Below, piece by piece: positions 1 to 8,667 of a stretch of 64,000 nucleotides of DNA. The position numbers and the translations under genes are program-made. The stretch is taken from NCBI RefSeq assembly GCF_021484805.1, contig NZ_CP090557.1, positions 1,166,501 through 1,230,500 on the forward strand. Direction: 5' to 3'. The DNA comes from Tellurirhabdus bombi. GTDB taxonomy: Bacteria > Bacteroidota > Bacteroidia > Cytophagales > Spirosomataceae. Position 1 is the first letter of the stretch, and each line of letters begins with the position of its first letter. The notes under the pieces are model-generated. The model was not told the DNA's origin, ran no database searches, and saw only the letters and a program-made list of their open reading frames with translations.

Positions 1-232
1 TGGCCAGCAGGTTGTCAGCTTTGCCGCTTTTCCCCAGCGTATAAACGTGCGGATGTTCACAAAAAAGCAAATAATTCGGGGTTAATTGCTGCTGGTCGGT
101 GGATAAACTCCGGTTCTGGGTCTTGCGGGAAACAATATCGGCTAAGAGTCCTTCCTGATAGTCCCAGGCCGTTTTATAGTCAATTGATCCTAAATCCTGA
201 ACGTGTACCTGTCTGTTAATTCGTTGATTCAT
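1..232 (-). CDS. lipB: Octanoyltransferase LipB, N-terminal part
   Basis: This is the first 77 codons of a gene that leaves the window at the left edge. The start is the ATG at 232-230 and the frame is open to base 1. The visible protein has the N-terminal pattern of LipB: a segment reading YKTAWDYQE, then LLFCEHPHVYTLGKSGK, whose EHPHVYTLG core is the family signature near the substrate pocket. LipB moves octanoyl groups from acyl carrier protein to lipoyl domains, such as GcvH and the E2 subunits, in the cytoplasm. The catalytic Cys and Lys lie outside the window. It is divergent from yraN, with about 106 bases between the two starts. Confidence 0.88.
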   Translation of the reverse strand, partial: MNQRINRQVHVQDLGSIDYKTAWDYQEGLLADIVSRKTQNRSLSTDQQQLTPNYLLFCEHPHVYTLGKSGKADNLLA

Positions 233-338
233 ATGGCGAACATCTATATAGAAAAACGCAAAATGCCCCCCTTTTCGTTCCTATTGGTTCTTGGCTGCGT
301 CTAACGACTAAGTAAGCACAAAACCACCATACAACGGC

Positions 339-692
339 ATGGCACAGCACAACGAAATTGGTAAGCAGGGAGAAGAACGCGCCGCCCGTTACCTCGAGCA
401 GAAAGGCTACCAGATTCTGGAAAGAAACTTTCGTCATCAGCAATCGGAAATTGATTTGATTGCCAGGAAAGACAAAACAATGCTTTTTGTAGAAGTAAAA
501 ACCCGTAGCAATCTATCCTTTGGCAACCCGGAGGAGTTTGTATCCTACACCAAAGTACGCCTGATCAAACGCGCTGCGGAGCATTACATTTATGCTAAAG
601 ACTGGCACCACGACATTCGCTTTGATATCGTTGCCGTGACCCTTGCCAACGAGCAGATTCAGGTAAAGCACATTGAAGACGCCTTTTACTAA
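339..692 (+). CDS. yraN: UPF0102 (YraN) family putative endonuclease
   Basis: The 117-residue product matches the YraN/UPF0102 family in length and motifs. It has an N-terminal GKQGEERAARYLEQKGY segment, then EIDLIA (Glu37, Asp39) and FVEVKTR (Glu52, Lys54). These form the E-x-D...E-x-K core typical of restriction-endonuclease-like folds. The biological role of the family is not settled; a link to DNA processing is inferred from the fold. The gene stands alone between divergent lipB and a convergent hypothetical gene, and its stop codon overlaps the end of that gene by four bases. Confidence 0.9.
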   Translation: MAQHNEIGKQGEERAARYLEQKGYQILERNFRHQQSEIDLIARKDKTMLFVEVKTRSNLSFGNPEEFVSYTKVRLIKRAAEHYIYAKDWHHDIRFDIVAVTLANEQIQVKHIEDAFY

Positions 693-1168
693 ACCTCTAC
701 TATCGGTTGTAGGGAAAAGGATGGCAATTTAACGTTGGCAAGAAACGCTTCTTCCAACAGCATTGCCCATTCGTTTAGATACAAAACCACATCATCGCGT
801 CGATTATGCTTCAAGAAGCGGTTTTCCGAGGGCAGGCGGCGCAGAATCTGCGGGTCCGACAGCTTTTCTAAATTCTTCAGATCCGTGGTGGTCAGGCCAG
901 CCGCCAGCATTTCGCTAATGAGCAGATCAATGGGCATGTGGCTGGTGGGGCAATAGTCTGCTACCTGGTCATTCCAATCGCCGTAGCGCTCCATGGCGTA
1001 CGCATGAATCTGGTCTTTGGTCAGTTTCGTGATTTCCTGAGCAAGGTTGCCGCAGTTGCAGCCGCCCATGTGTCCCCACATATACGGAGCACCATCACTG
1101 AGTTTGCGGGCCGTGCGGCGAAGGGCATCAATGAGTTCGGGGGTTGGTCGTGCCATTGCAGGTTGCAT
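689..1168 (-). CDS. Conserved-looking hypothetical protein with a Cys/His cluster
   Basis: I do not recognise this 159-residue protein. It is soluble, with no signal peptide or membrane segment, and looks largely helical. The start is ATG 1168; a second ATG at 1156 would give MARPTPELIDALRR and is an equally good choice. Its most notable feature is a possible metal site: His33, Cys37 and Cys39 in WGHMGGCNCGN, and Cys73 with His77 in YCPTSH. The gene follows leuA on the same strand, but a clear terminator sits in the 61-base gap, so expression would need read-through or a promoter inside the leuA end. Metal binding is inference only. Confidence 0.7.
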   Translation of the reverse strand: MQPAMARPTPELIDALRRTARKLSDGAPYMWGHMGGCNCGNLAQEITKLTKDQIHAYAMERYGDWNDQVADYCPTSHMPIDLLISEMLAAGLTTTDLKNLEKLSDPQILRRLPSENRFLKHNRRDDVVLYLNEWAMLLEEAFLANVKLPSFSLQPIVEV

Positions 1169-1187
1169 TTAGTTCTACGTCAAGATA

Positions 1188-1216
1188 ACAAAAAAAGCCG
1201 GACTTTTATCCGGCTT
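1188..1216 (-). terminator. Rho-independent terminator after leuA
   Basis: An 8-bp perfect stem (AAGCCGGA with TCCGGCTT) encloses a 6-base loop. On the minus strand the hairpin is followed by seven T residues. It begins 14 bases past the leuA stop and marks the likely end of the ilv-leu transcript. Confidence 0.9.
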
Positions 1217-1229
1217 CTCGTTGATTGAA

Positions 1230-2369
1230 TTAGCGAACCAACTCCATCAAATCTTTATCATTTACCTCTTTCCGAATATCGGCCATGTCGAGGAAGCGGC
1301 TGTAGATCGTATCCAGGGCCGGTTTGTCGTACCGATAACCCAGCAATTCCAGGCGGTGCTTCAGCGCGTGGCGACCACTGCGGGCTGTCAGCACAATCAG
1401 TGATTTATCGACGCCTACGTCCTGCGGATTGATAATTTCGTAGTTTTCCGAATGCTTCAGGAAACCATCCTGGTGAATGCCAGACGAGTGCGCGAAGGCA
1501 TTACGGCCAACAATGGCTTTGTTCGCCTGTACGGGCATGTGCATCATTTCGGAGACAAGCTGGCTAACCGGGAACAACCGCTTCGGGTCCACGTTGGTAT
1601 ACAAACCCAAATCTTTGTGCACCTGCAACGCCATGACAATTTCCTCCAAAGATGTATTTCCGGCCCGTTCGCCAATGCCGTTGATCGTCACCTCGACCTG
1701 ACGCGCTCCGTTGAGCACGCCCGACAAGGTGTTGGCCGTGGCCAGACCCAGGTCGTTGTGGCAGTGAATCGAAATAATGGCTTTGTCTACGTTCGGAACG
1801 TGGTCGTAAATGTATTTGATTTTGTCGCCGTACTGCTGCGGTAAGCAATAACCGGTTGTGTCAGGAATATTGACCACGGTTGCTCCCGCCGCAATGACCG
1901 ATTCAACCAGCCGAGCTAGAAATTCGAGATCCGCGCGTCCGGCATCTTCGGCGTAAAATTCGACATCATCAATCAGATTCCGGGCGTATTTTGTGGCGGC
2001 AACGGCCTGCTCCAGAATCTTTTCCCGGGAACTATTAAACTTGTTCCGAATGTGAATATCAGACGACCCAATTCCGGTATGAATCCGACCACGCTTGGCT
2101 TCTTTCAGCGCTTGAGCAGCGGCATCAATATCTCCCTGAACAGCCCGCGAAAGTGCACAAACGGTTGGCTCGGTCACGGCACGTGAAATCTCCACAACCG
2201 ACCGGAAGTCGCCCGGGCTCGAAACCGGAAAGCCAGCTTCGATAATATCAACTCCTAGCCGTTCCAGTTCTTTGGCCACTACGACCTTTTCTTCGGTGGT
2301 CAGCTGGCACCCCGGCACTTGTTCGCCGTCGCGCAAGGTGGTGTCGAAAATATAAATTCGCTGGCTCAT
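1230..2369 (-). CDS. leuA: 2-isopropylmalate synthase, short form without regulatory domain
   Basis: This enzyme joins acetyl-CoA and 2-ketoisovalerate in the first committed step of leucine synthesis. The 379-residue protein has the TIM-barrel DRE-metallolyase core: [13 protein letters not shown] (residues 8-20, with Arg13 and Asp14), the metal-binding HCHND (His202, His204), and [11 protein letters not shown]. The [11 protein letters not shown] segment of the linker subdomain follows. The protein stops about 120 residues before the end of standard LeuA (about 500-520), so the C-terminal leucine-binding domain is absent. Homocitrate synthase or a related enzyme of this superfamily is the main alternative, but its place directly after leuB supports LeuA. 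It is the last gene of the ilv-leu cluster. Confidence 0.9.
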   Translation of the reverse strand: MSQRIYIFDTTLRDGEQVPGCQLTTEEKVVVAKELERLGVDIIEAGFPVSSPGDFRSVVEISRAVTEPTVCALSRAVQGDIDAAAQALKEAKRGRIHTGIGSSDIHIRNKFNSSREKILEQAVAATKYARNLIDDVEFYAEDAGRADLEFLARLVESVIAAGATVVNIPDTTGYCLPQQYGDKIKYIYDHVPNVDKAIISIHCHNDLGLATANTLSGVLNGARQVEVTINGIGERAGNTSLEEIVMALQVHKDLGLYTNVDPKRLFPVSQLVSEMMHMPVQANKAIVGRNAFAHSSGIHQDGFLKHSENYEIINPQDVGVDKSLIVLTARSGRHALKHRLELLGYRYDKPALDTIYSRFLDMADIRKEVNDKDLMELVR

Positions 2370-2447
2370 GGTACTGAAATTTTAAGTAATAGTTTGTCTG
2401 CGTGCGTATAATTTATGTTGTGCTGTAGCGGGTATACCACTTTTGAT

Positions 2448-3518
2448 TTATAACAATTCCAACAGCTTTTGTCCCATGGTTTCTGTACCCAGAATCAGGT
2501 CTGCTGGTGTATTGGCGTTGGCAATATCCCGAGTTCGGTAACCGGCTTTTAAGACGGCATCAACAGCGTTTACAACCGCTTCGGCTTCTTCTTTGAGGCC
2601 AAACGAAATGTCCAGCATCAAGGCTACTGAAAGCACGGAAGCCAATGGATTAGCAACACCTTTACCGGTAATATCGTGCGCAGAACCGTGAATTGGCTCA
2701 TAAAGGCCGGTCGTATCACCAACGGAAGCCGAGGCCAGCATACCCATTGAACCCGCAATCTGCGACGCTTCGTCGGTCAGAATATCGCCGAACAGGTTGC
2801 CCGTCAGCACCACATCGAACCGACGCGGATCTTTGATGAGTAACATGGCAGCGGCATCGATAAACTGGTGTTCCACTTCGACTTCTGGATACCGCTTGGC
2901 TACTTCCTGCACCACTTCCCGCCACAAGCGCGACGATTCCAGCACGTTGGCTTTATCCACCGAACAAAGTTTTTTCCGACGTGTCATGGCCGCCTCAAAC
3001 GCTTTAACCGCAATACGCTCAATTTCGTAACGGCTATAAATCATCAGATCATAAGCCGTATCGCCTTCGTCTTTGCGGCCTTTTTCGCCAAAATACACGT
3101 CGCCGGTCAGTTCGCGGAAAAACAGAATATCAGCGCCCTGCAAAAATTCCGGTTTGATGCTCGATGCCTGTAGCAGTTCATCGAATAGCTTGATCGGGCG
3201 TAGATTGGCGTAGAGTCCCAATGCCTTCCGAATGCCCAACAACCCTTGCTCAGGACGAACTTTGGCCGTCGGATCGTTATCGTATTTTGGATGGCCTACC
3301 GCACCAAACAGGATAGCGTCCGATTGTTTCGATTTCGTAATGGTCTCCTCTGGAATTGGGTTGCCCGTTGCTTCAATAGCCGCGTGCCCAATCAGGGCTT
3401 CATCGTACGTAAACTCATGGCCAAATTTCTCGGCAATTTTATCCAATACCTGTTTTCCAACAGTAGTTACTTCCTGACCTATACCGTCTCCGGCAATGAC
3501 GACAATGTGTTTTTTCAT
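2448..3518 (-). CDS. leuB: 3-isopropylmalate dehydrogenase
   Basis: LeuB oxidises and decarboxylates 3-isopropylmalate with NAD+ to give 2-ketoisocaproate. The 356-residue length is normal. The sequence begins with [14 protein letters not shown], contains GPEQ-like substrate-loop text ([22 protein letters not shown]) and the GDILTDEAS metal-binding segment with its two Asp residues, and ends with the nucleotide-binding [17 protein letters not shown]. The ATG start fits the family. It lies between leuD and leuA; the leuD gap holds a long inverted repeat. Confidence 0.96.
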   Translation of the reverse strand: MKKHIVVIAGDGIGQEVTTVGKQVLDKIAEKFGHEFTYDEALIGHAAIEATGNPIPEETITKSKQSDAILFGAVGHPKYDNDPTAKVRPEQGLLGIRKALGLYANLRPIKLFDELLQASSIKPEFLQGADILFFRELTGDVYFGEKGRKDEGDTAYDLMIYSRYEIERIAVKAFEAAMTRRKKLCSVDKANVLESSRLWREVVQEVAKRYPEVEVEHQFIDAAAMLLIKDPRRFDVVLTGNLFGDILTDEASQIAGSMGMLASASVGDTTGLYEPIHGSAHDITGKGVANPLASVLSVALMLDISFGLKEEAEAVVNAVDAVLKAGYRTRDIANANTPADLILGTETMGQKLLELL

Positions 3519-3526
3519 CCCTCTTC

Positions 3527-3606
3527 AATGAGCGAATGAATGAACGAGTGAATGAGCGAATGGGTACAAACCTTACTTATTCGCTCATTCGCTCTTTCGC
3601 TCATTC
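3527..3606 (-). repeat. Imperfect inverted repeat of GAATGAGC-type units between leuD and leuB
   Basis: Two arms (3535-3562 and 3579-3606) are 28 bases each and match as reverse complements at all but four positions, around a 16-base loop. Each arm is itself a run of degenerate GAATGAGC or GAATGAAC-like units. The arm nearer leuD covers the leuD stop codon. There is no U-run after the hairpin, so a plain intrinsic terminator is unlikely. It may act as an RNA-stability or processing element between leuD and leuB, or be a dispersed repeat. Confidence 0.75.
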
Positions 3607-4203
3607 AAAATTTGTATGCGCTAAATCGTATTGTTTAATTTCTTCGTTCAAGCTCAACAGGTAATCGATGTCATCGTAGCCGTTCATCAGGCACGCTTTT
3701 TTATAGGCGTTGATGGCAAATGATTCTTTCACACCGTTTTCCAGAACGATTTCCTGATTTTCCAGATCAACCGTAATCTGGGTGTGCGGATTTGCTTCAA
3801 TGGCCTTGAATACTTCCGCCAGAAATGCGTCTGATACCTGAGCCGGCAAAACAAACGTGTTTAGGGCGTTATTTTTAAAAATATCCGCAAAGAAGCTCGA
3901 AATCACGACCCGGAAGCCGTAATCGTGGATGGCCCAGGCGGCGTGTTCCCGGCTGGAACCCATGCCAAAGTTTTTGCCAGCCACCAGAATTTGCGCACCC
4001 GCGTAGGTTGGATTGTTAAGTACAAAATCTGCTTTTGGCGTATTGTCTGCGTTGTACCGCCAATCCCGGAACAGGTTGTCTCCAAATCCCTCGCGCGTGG
4101 TTGCTTTCAGGAAACGGGCGGGGATAATCTGGTCTGTATCAATATTTTCGATCGGCAAGGGAGTTGCCGATGCCACTAATTTATGTAAGGTCTCGTTTGC
4201 CAT
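3601..4203 (-). CDS. leuD: 3-isopropylmalate dehydratase small subunit
   Basis: LeuD is the swivel-domain partner of LeuC; together they isomerise 2- to 3-isopropylmalate. The 200-residue protein has the usual N-terminal IENIDTDQIIPARFLK and the GKNFGMGSSREHAAWAI motif, whose Ser-Arg contacts substrate. Length and start agree with the family. It begins 18 bases after leuC, as expected for subunits made together. Its stop codon lies inside a long inverted repeat shared with the gap to leuB. Confidence 0.96.
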   Translation of the reverse strand: MANETLHKLVASATPLPIENIDTDQIIPARFLKATTREGFGDNLFRDWRYNADNTPKADFVLNNPTYAGAQILVAGKNFGMGSSREHAAWAIHDYGFRVVISSFFADIFKNNALNTFVLPAQVSDAFLAEVFKAIEANPHTQITVDLENQEIVLENGVKESFAINAYKKACLMNGYDDIDYLLSLNEEIKQYDLAHTNFE

Positions 4204-4221
4204 TGTCCAGTTCTTCAGTCA

Positions 4222-5625
4222 TTACACCAACTCCCGTACATCCATTACTTTGCCCGTCACAGCGGCGGCGGCAGCCGTAATCGGACTAGCCAGAAACGTG
4301 CGTGCACCCGGTCCTTGCCGCCCTTCAAAATTACGGTTGGATGTTGAAATGCAGTATTTACCCGCCGGAACTTTGTCTTCGTTCATTCCCAGACAGGCCG
4401 AGCAACCCGGCTCACGGAGTTCAAAACCCGCTTCGAGGAAAACCTGATCCAGCCCTTCAGCTTTGGCCTGGTTGGAAACCTGCACCGATCCCGGCACAAC
4501 CCAAACCTCGACGCCTTCGGCCTTTTTCTTGCCTTTCACAAACTCGGCTACCGTGCGCAGGTCTTCGATACGGGCGTTGGTACAAGAGCCAATGAAAACG
4601 TAATCAACGGGTTTGTCCAGCAGTTCGGCTCCCGGCTCTAAGCCCATATAAGCCAAAGACTTCGTGTAGGAAGCCAGCTCGCTTTCTGGAATTTCGTTCA
4701 GATTCGGAACGTGGTCGTTGATTTTGATGCCCATCCCCGGATTAGTTCCGTAGGTAATCATAGGCCCAATATCTTCTGCCTGGTAATTCAATTCAACGTC
4801 AAATTCCGCACCCTCGTCCGTTTTCAGGGTTTGCCAGTGAGCCACGGCTTCGTCGAACGCTTCGCCTTGCGGAGCAAACCGACGGCCCCGGATGTATTCA
4901 AACGTGGTTTCATCGGGAGCGATCAGACCGCCACGCGCACCCATTTCGATGCTCATGTTGCAGATGGTCATCCGCGCTTCCATCGACAGGCCCCGTATGG
5001 TATCGCCCGCGTACTCAACGAAATAGCCCGTTGCGCCGCTGGCCGAAATTTTCGAGATGATGTATAGAATAATGTCTTTTGAGGTAACCCCATTGGCCAA
5101 CTGGCCATTGACGTTGATGCGCATCCGCTTCGGCTTGTACTGCAAAATGCACTGCGTAGCCAGTACCTGCTCCACTTCGCTGGTTCCAATGCCAAAGGCC
5201 ACGTTTCCGAAAGCGCCGTGCGTGCTGGTGTGGCTGTCGCCGCACACGATGGTCATTCCCGGCAGAGTTAGCCCTAGTTCTGGTCCGATGATGTGGACAA
5301 TTCCCTGGAAGGGATGTCCTAGATCGTATAATTCAACGCCAAACTCCGCGCAGTTTTTCCGCAACGTCTCAACCTGGTGCCGCGACAATGCTTCTTTGAT
5401 GGGCAGGTGCTGGTCTTTCGTTGGAACGTTGTGGTCGGCGGTGGCCGTGGTGCGCTTCGTATTAAATACGCCAATACCTCGTTTGCGCAACCCATCAAAA
5501 GCTTGCGGGCTCGTCACTTCGTGAATGAAATGACGGTCGATGAATACGGCGTCCGGACCACCTTCCATCGCCTTGACGACGTGGGCATCCCAGATTTTAT
5601 CGAAGAGTGTTGTAGGAGTTGACAT
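4222..5625 (-). CDS. leuC: 3-isopropylmalate dehydratase large subunit
   Basis: The 467-residue aconitase-family protein carries the [4Fe-4S] cluster of isopropylmalate isomerase. The three cluster cysteines are seen in [11 protein letters not shown] and CSACLGMN, and the [12 protein letters not shown] active-site segment is present. The length matches bacterial LeuC. The gene starts only 3 bases after ilvA ends and is followed 18 bases later by leuD, so all three are almost certainly on one message. Confidence 0.97.
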   Translation of the reverse strand: MSTPTTLFDKIWDAHVVKAMEGGPDAVFIDRHFIHEVTSPQAFDGLRKRGIGVFNTKRTTATADHNVPTKDQHLPIKEALSRHQVETLRKNCAEFGVELYDLGHPFQGIVHIIGPELGLTLPGMTIVCGDSHTSTHGAFGNVAFGIGTSEVEQVLATQCILQYKPKRMRINVNGQLANGVTSKDIILYIISKISASGATGYFVEYAGDTIRGLSMEARMTICNMSIEMGARGGLIAPDETTFEYIRGRRFAPQGEAFDEAVAHWQTLKTDEGAEFDVELNYQAEDIGPMITYGTNPGMGIKINDHVPNLNEIPESELASYTKSLAYMGLEPGAELLDKPVDYVFIGSCTNARIEDLRTVAEFVKGKKKAEGVEVWVVPGSVQVSNQAKAEGLDQVFLEAGFELREPGCSACLGMNEDKVPAGKYCISTSNRNFEGRQGPGARTFLASPITAAAAAVTGKVMDVRELV

Positions 5626-5628
5626 AAC

Positions 5629-6903
5629 TTAAATCAAAAATTCAAACAAGTCCGGCTTGTCATTCAGGTATTCGAAGTGGATTTTGGCATCCCGCATGCG
5701 TTGCAGTAGAGGCTCAAAATCGCTTTTGTGTTTGAGTTCAACGCCAATGAGCGCGGGACCGCGTTCACGATTGGTTTTTTTGGAATACTCAAACAGGGTA
5801 ATGTCGTCGTTTGGTCCAAGCACATCACTCAAAAACTCCCGCATGGCGCCCGCGCGCTGCACGAAGCGAATGATGAAGTAGTGCTTTAGTCCTTCGTAGA
5901 GCAACGAGCGCTCTTTAATTTCTTCAGTTCGGGTAATGTCGTTGTTTCCGCCGCTCACCAGGCAGACCACATTTTTCCCTTTAATTTCATCTTTCAGAAA
6001 GTCCAGCGCGGCAATGGTTAACGCCCCCGCCGGCTCGGCTACAATCGCTTCTTCGTTGTACAAGCGCAGGATGGTGGTGCAGACTTTTCCTTCCGGTATT
6101 AACAAAATGCGGTCGAGGTTTTTGCGGCACACCTCAAAGGTCATGGTGCCTACACGCTTAACCGCCGCTCCATCAACAAACTTATCAATTTCATCCAGCG
6201 TAACTACATGACCGGCTTCCATGGCCATCTGCATGGACGGCGAGCCCAAAGGCTCCACACCGATCAGCTTTGTTCGGGGACTCAATTGCTGAAAAACGGT
6301 TGACACACCCGCTGCCAGACCGCCACCACCAATGGCCATCAGCAGGTAATCAATTTTAAAATCGGCATCCCGAAAAATTTCCAGCCCCACCGTTCCTTGT
6401 CCTTCCATGACCTGTACGTCATCGAATGGGTGGACAAACGTGCTATCGTGCGTTTCCACGTAGTCAATTGCGGTGTGGTAGGCATCGTCGTAGGTATCTC
6501 CCGTCAGCACAACCTCCACGAACTCCTTTCCGAACAGTTTTACCTGCTTCACTTTCTGGTTAGGCGTCGTGGTTGGCATAAAGATAATTCCTTTGACAGC
6601 CATCTTGCGGCAAGCGTAGGCCACGCCCTGAGCATGGTTACCGGCACTGGCGCATACAACTCCTTTAGATAGTGCCTCAGCGGGCAGACTGGCCATTTTG
6701 TTGTAAGCTCCCCGAATCTTATACGATCGTACGACCTGCAAATCTTCCCTTTTCAGAAAAATGGTAGCCCCGTAGCGCTCCGACAAACTCAAATTCTCCT
6801 GGAGGGGTGTGTGCGCAGCCACATTTCGCAGGCGCTCGGCAGCTAAGTAGATGTTGTCTACTTCCGGAAACACCATTGCCTTCTCTTCAACCACGTTGCT
6901 CAT
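5629..6903 (-). CDS. ilvA: Threonine ammonia-lyase (biosynthetic, short form)
   Basis: IlvA deaminates threonine to 2-ketobutyrate, the first step to isoleucine. The 424-residue protein has the fold-type-II PLP domain with Lys62 in VRSYKIRGAYNKM, an SAGNHAQGVA segment, and the GGGGLAAG phosphate-binding loop. One C-terminal ACT-like regulatory domain (about 340-424) includes HYFIIRFVQRAGAMREFL. E. coli IlvA (514 residues) has two such domains; the single-domain form is a known variant, and isoleucine feedback is plausible. It is separated from ilvC by a 142-base gap with a strong hairpin. Confidence 0.95.
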   Translation of the reverse strand: MSNVVEEKAMVFPEVDNIYLAAERLRNVAAHTPLQENLSLSERYGATIFLKREDLQVVRSYKIRGAYNKMASLPAEALSKGVVCASAGNHAQGVAYACRKMAVKGIIFMPTTTPNQKVKQVKLFGKEFVEVVLTGDTYDDAYHTAIDYVETHDSTFVHPFDDVQVMEGQGTVGLEIFRDADFKIDYLLMAIGGGGLAAGVSTVFQQLSPRTKLIGVEPLGSPSMQMAMEAGHVVTLDEIDKFVDGAAVKRVGTMTFEVCRKNLDRILLIPEGKVCTTILRLYNEEAIVAEPAGALTIAALDFLKDEIKGKNVVCLVSGGNNDITRTEEIKERSLLYEGLKHYFIIRFVQRAGAMREFLSDVLGPNDDITLFEYSKKTNRERGPALIGVELKHKSDFEPLLQRMRDAKIHFEYLNDKPDLFEFLI

Positions 6904-6985
6904 GCTGGTTTTACTTTTCGTTCGTCTGGCTGCTGAAACGCTTGTCTTGTAAAATTACATTTTTTTCAGCGTTGACGGTAGTACT

Positions 6986-7037
6986 AGCAGGAAAGGATTG
7001 TGGAAAGCTTTTATTTTCTTCCGCCTCCTTTCCTGCT
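6986..7037 (-). repeat. Long hairpin between ilvC and ilvA
   Basis: A perfect 12-bp inverted repeat (AGCAGGAAAGGA with TCCTTTCCTGCT) encloses a 28-base loop just after the ilvC stop. There is no U-run directly after it on the minus strand, so it is not a standard terminator. It could set the relative yield of ilvA and the leu genes by protecting the ilvC 3' end or by partial termination. Confidence 0.7.
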
Positions 7038-7045
7038 TTATAAAT

Positions 7046-8089
7046 CTAGTTACGTTCCGGACGCAAGCTGCGAACGGCCTTACCAGCCTGCCACATTTCT
7101 GAGTCGCGGAGCTCTTTCAATTCTTCTTCCAGCTTCTCGCGGTAGTCAGACTGTGAGTTACGCGTGATTGAGATGTTCGCCTGCTCACCGGCTTTAACTG
7201 AATTGTACAGTTGCTCAAAAACAGGCTTGGTAGCATCGCGGAAAGGCTTCCACCAGTCAAGGGCACCGCGCTGGGCCGTTGTTGAACAGTTGGCATACAT
7301 CCAGTCCATTCCGTTTTCGGCTACGAGTGGCATCAGCGATTGCGTCAGTTCTTCAACCGTTTCGTTGAATGCTTCCGAAGGCGAGTGGCCGTTTGAGCGC
7401 AATACTTCGTACTGAGCAGCAAAGATTCCCTGAATGGCTCCCATCAGCGTACCACGCTCGCCCGTTAAGTCGGACGTAACTTCGCGGTAGAAGTCGGTTT
7501 CAAACAAGTAACCAGAACCCACACCAATACCCATGGCGATGCATTTTTCGCGGGCTTGACCCGACGCATCCTGATAGATGGCAAAGCTGGAGTTCAGTCC
7601 TTTACCTTCAACAAACATCCGACGCAACGACGTTCCAGAACCTTTTGGAGCAACCAGGAATACGTCTACTTCAGCCGGAGGAATAATGCCTGTCTGATCT
7701 TTGTAAGTCACGCCGAAACCGTGCGAGAAGTACAGGGATTTTCCCGTTGTCAGGTATTTTTTCACGGTTGGCCACAATTCAATCTGGGCTGCATCCGAGA
7801 GCAGGAAGCATATGATGGTGCCTTTTTCCAGCGCTTCTTCAATTTCAAACAAGGTTTCGCCTGGCACCCAGCCGTCCGCAACTGCCTTGTCGTACGTTTT
7901 GCCTTTCCGCTGTCCAACGATTACATTGAACCCGTTGTCGCGCATGTTCAGCGACTGACCTGGGCCTTGTACACCGTAGCCAATAACAGCGATAGTTTCA
8001 TTGCTGAGTACTTCTCTGGCTTTCTCAAGAGGAAATTCTTCGCGGGTTACAACGCTTTCTTCTGTGCCGCCGAAGTTGATTTTTGCCAT
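7046..8089 (-). CDS. ilvC: Ketol-acid reductoisomerase (class I)
   Basis: IlvC rearranges and reduces acetolactate or acetohydroxybutyrate in the second step of Val/Ile synthesis. The 347-residue length fits the short class I enzymes with one knotted C-terminal domain. The dinucleotide loop is GYGVQGPGQSLNMRDNG, followed by the VGQRKGKT segment that usually contacts the NADPH phosphate. Catalytic acidic residues lie in DLTGERGTLMGAIQG, and a C-terminal EELKELRDSEMW helix is present. The order ilvD-ilvB-ilvN-ilvC is kept on the minus strand. Confidence 0.96.
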   Translation of the reverse strand: MAKINFGGTEESVVTREEFPLEKAREVLSNETIAVIGYGVQGPGQSLNMRDNGFNVIVGQRKGKTYDKAVADGWVPGETLFEIEEALEKGTIICFLLSDAAQIELWPTVKKYLTTGKSLYFSHGFGVTYKDQTGIIPPAEVDVFLVAPKGSGTSLRRMFVEGKGLNSSFAIYQDASGQAREKCIAMGIGVGSGYLFETDFYREVTSDLTGERGTLMGAIQGIFAAQYEVLRSNGHSPSEAFNETVEELTQSLMPLVAENGMDWMYANCSTTAQRGALDWWKPFRDATKPVFEQLYNSVKAGEQANISITRNSQSDYREKLEEELKELRDSEMWQAGKAVRSLRPERN

Positions 8090-8122
8090 TGTTCAGATGG
8101 ATTTATAGAGGTAAAAAACTAA

Positions 8123-8656
8123 TTACAGGTAATATTCCCACTCGACATCGGGCAGGTATTCAACCAGCCCTTTTTCTGTTTTTCCGACCGCAATACGGCC
8201 CGAACGTACAAATTCAATAATGCCATGCGGCTTGATGTAGTTGAAAAACTCGAAAATCTGCTTTTCAGAACCGGTTTTCTCAATCACTACATAATCCAGT
8301 TGCCAGTTGACAACCCAGGCGTTAAAGTGCTTATTGATGTACTCAATATCCAGCGGTGTGGCACCCAGGGGCGTAGCAATCTTAAAGAGGGCAATCTCAT
8401 TCGAGACGATATCCTCATCCAGGTAGCCAAATACGGCCATTACCTCAACGATCTTACGAATCTGCCGAACCAACTTCTCGACGTGATCGCGCGACTCGTG
8501 TTTGATAACGATGGTAAACCGTGAAACGCCCTTCCGCTCCGTCTCCGATACGGTCAGGCTTTCGATATTGATCCGCCGTCGGGTAAAGATGATCGTAATC
8601 CGGTTGAGCAGCCCGATCGTGTTTTCCGTGAATATGCAGATGGTGTAGGTATTCAT
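8123..8656 (-). CDS. ilvN: Acetolactate synthase small (regulatory) subunit
   Basis: The 177-residue protein is the regulatory partner of IlvB. It opens with an ACT domain, TICIFTENTIGLLNRITIIFTRRRINIESLTVSETE, the valine-binding fold of the family. A C-terminal domain carries a second ferredoxin-like unit with HGIIEFVRSGRIAV. It starts 11 bases after ilvB ends. Feedback by valine is known for the family, not shown here. The symbol ilvH would be equally acceptable. Confidence 0.95.
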   Translation of the reverse strand: MNTYTICIFTENTIGLLNRITIIFTRRRINIESLTVSETERKGVSRFTIVIKHESRDHVEKLVRQIRKIVEVMAVFGYLDEDIVSNEIALFKIATPLGATPLDIEYINKHFNAWVVNWQLDYVVIEKTGSEKQIFEFFNYIKPHGIIEFVRSGRIAVGKTEKGLVEYLPDVEWEYYL

Positions 8657-8667
8657 GGTAGTCAGAA

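Noticed and set aside
233-304. A 23-codon frame (MANIYIEKRKMPPFSFLLVL...) between lipB and yraN with a lipobox-like end
   Set aside because: It is too short, ends right at the would-be lipobox Cys, and has no terminator or other support.
5057-5524. A 155-codon open frame opposite leuC
   Set aside because: It covers the conserved LeuC core, has unlikely composition (Cys, Trp and Pro rich), and has no sensible promoter or neighbour.
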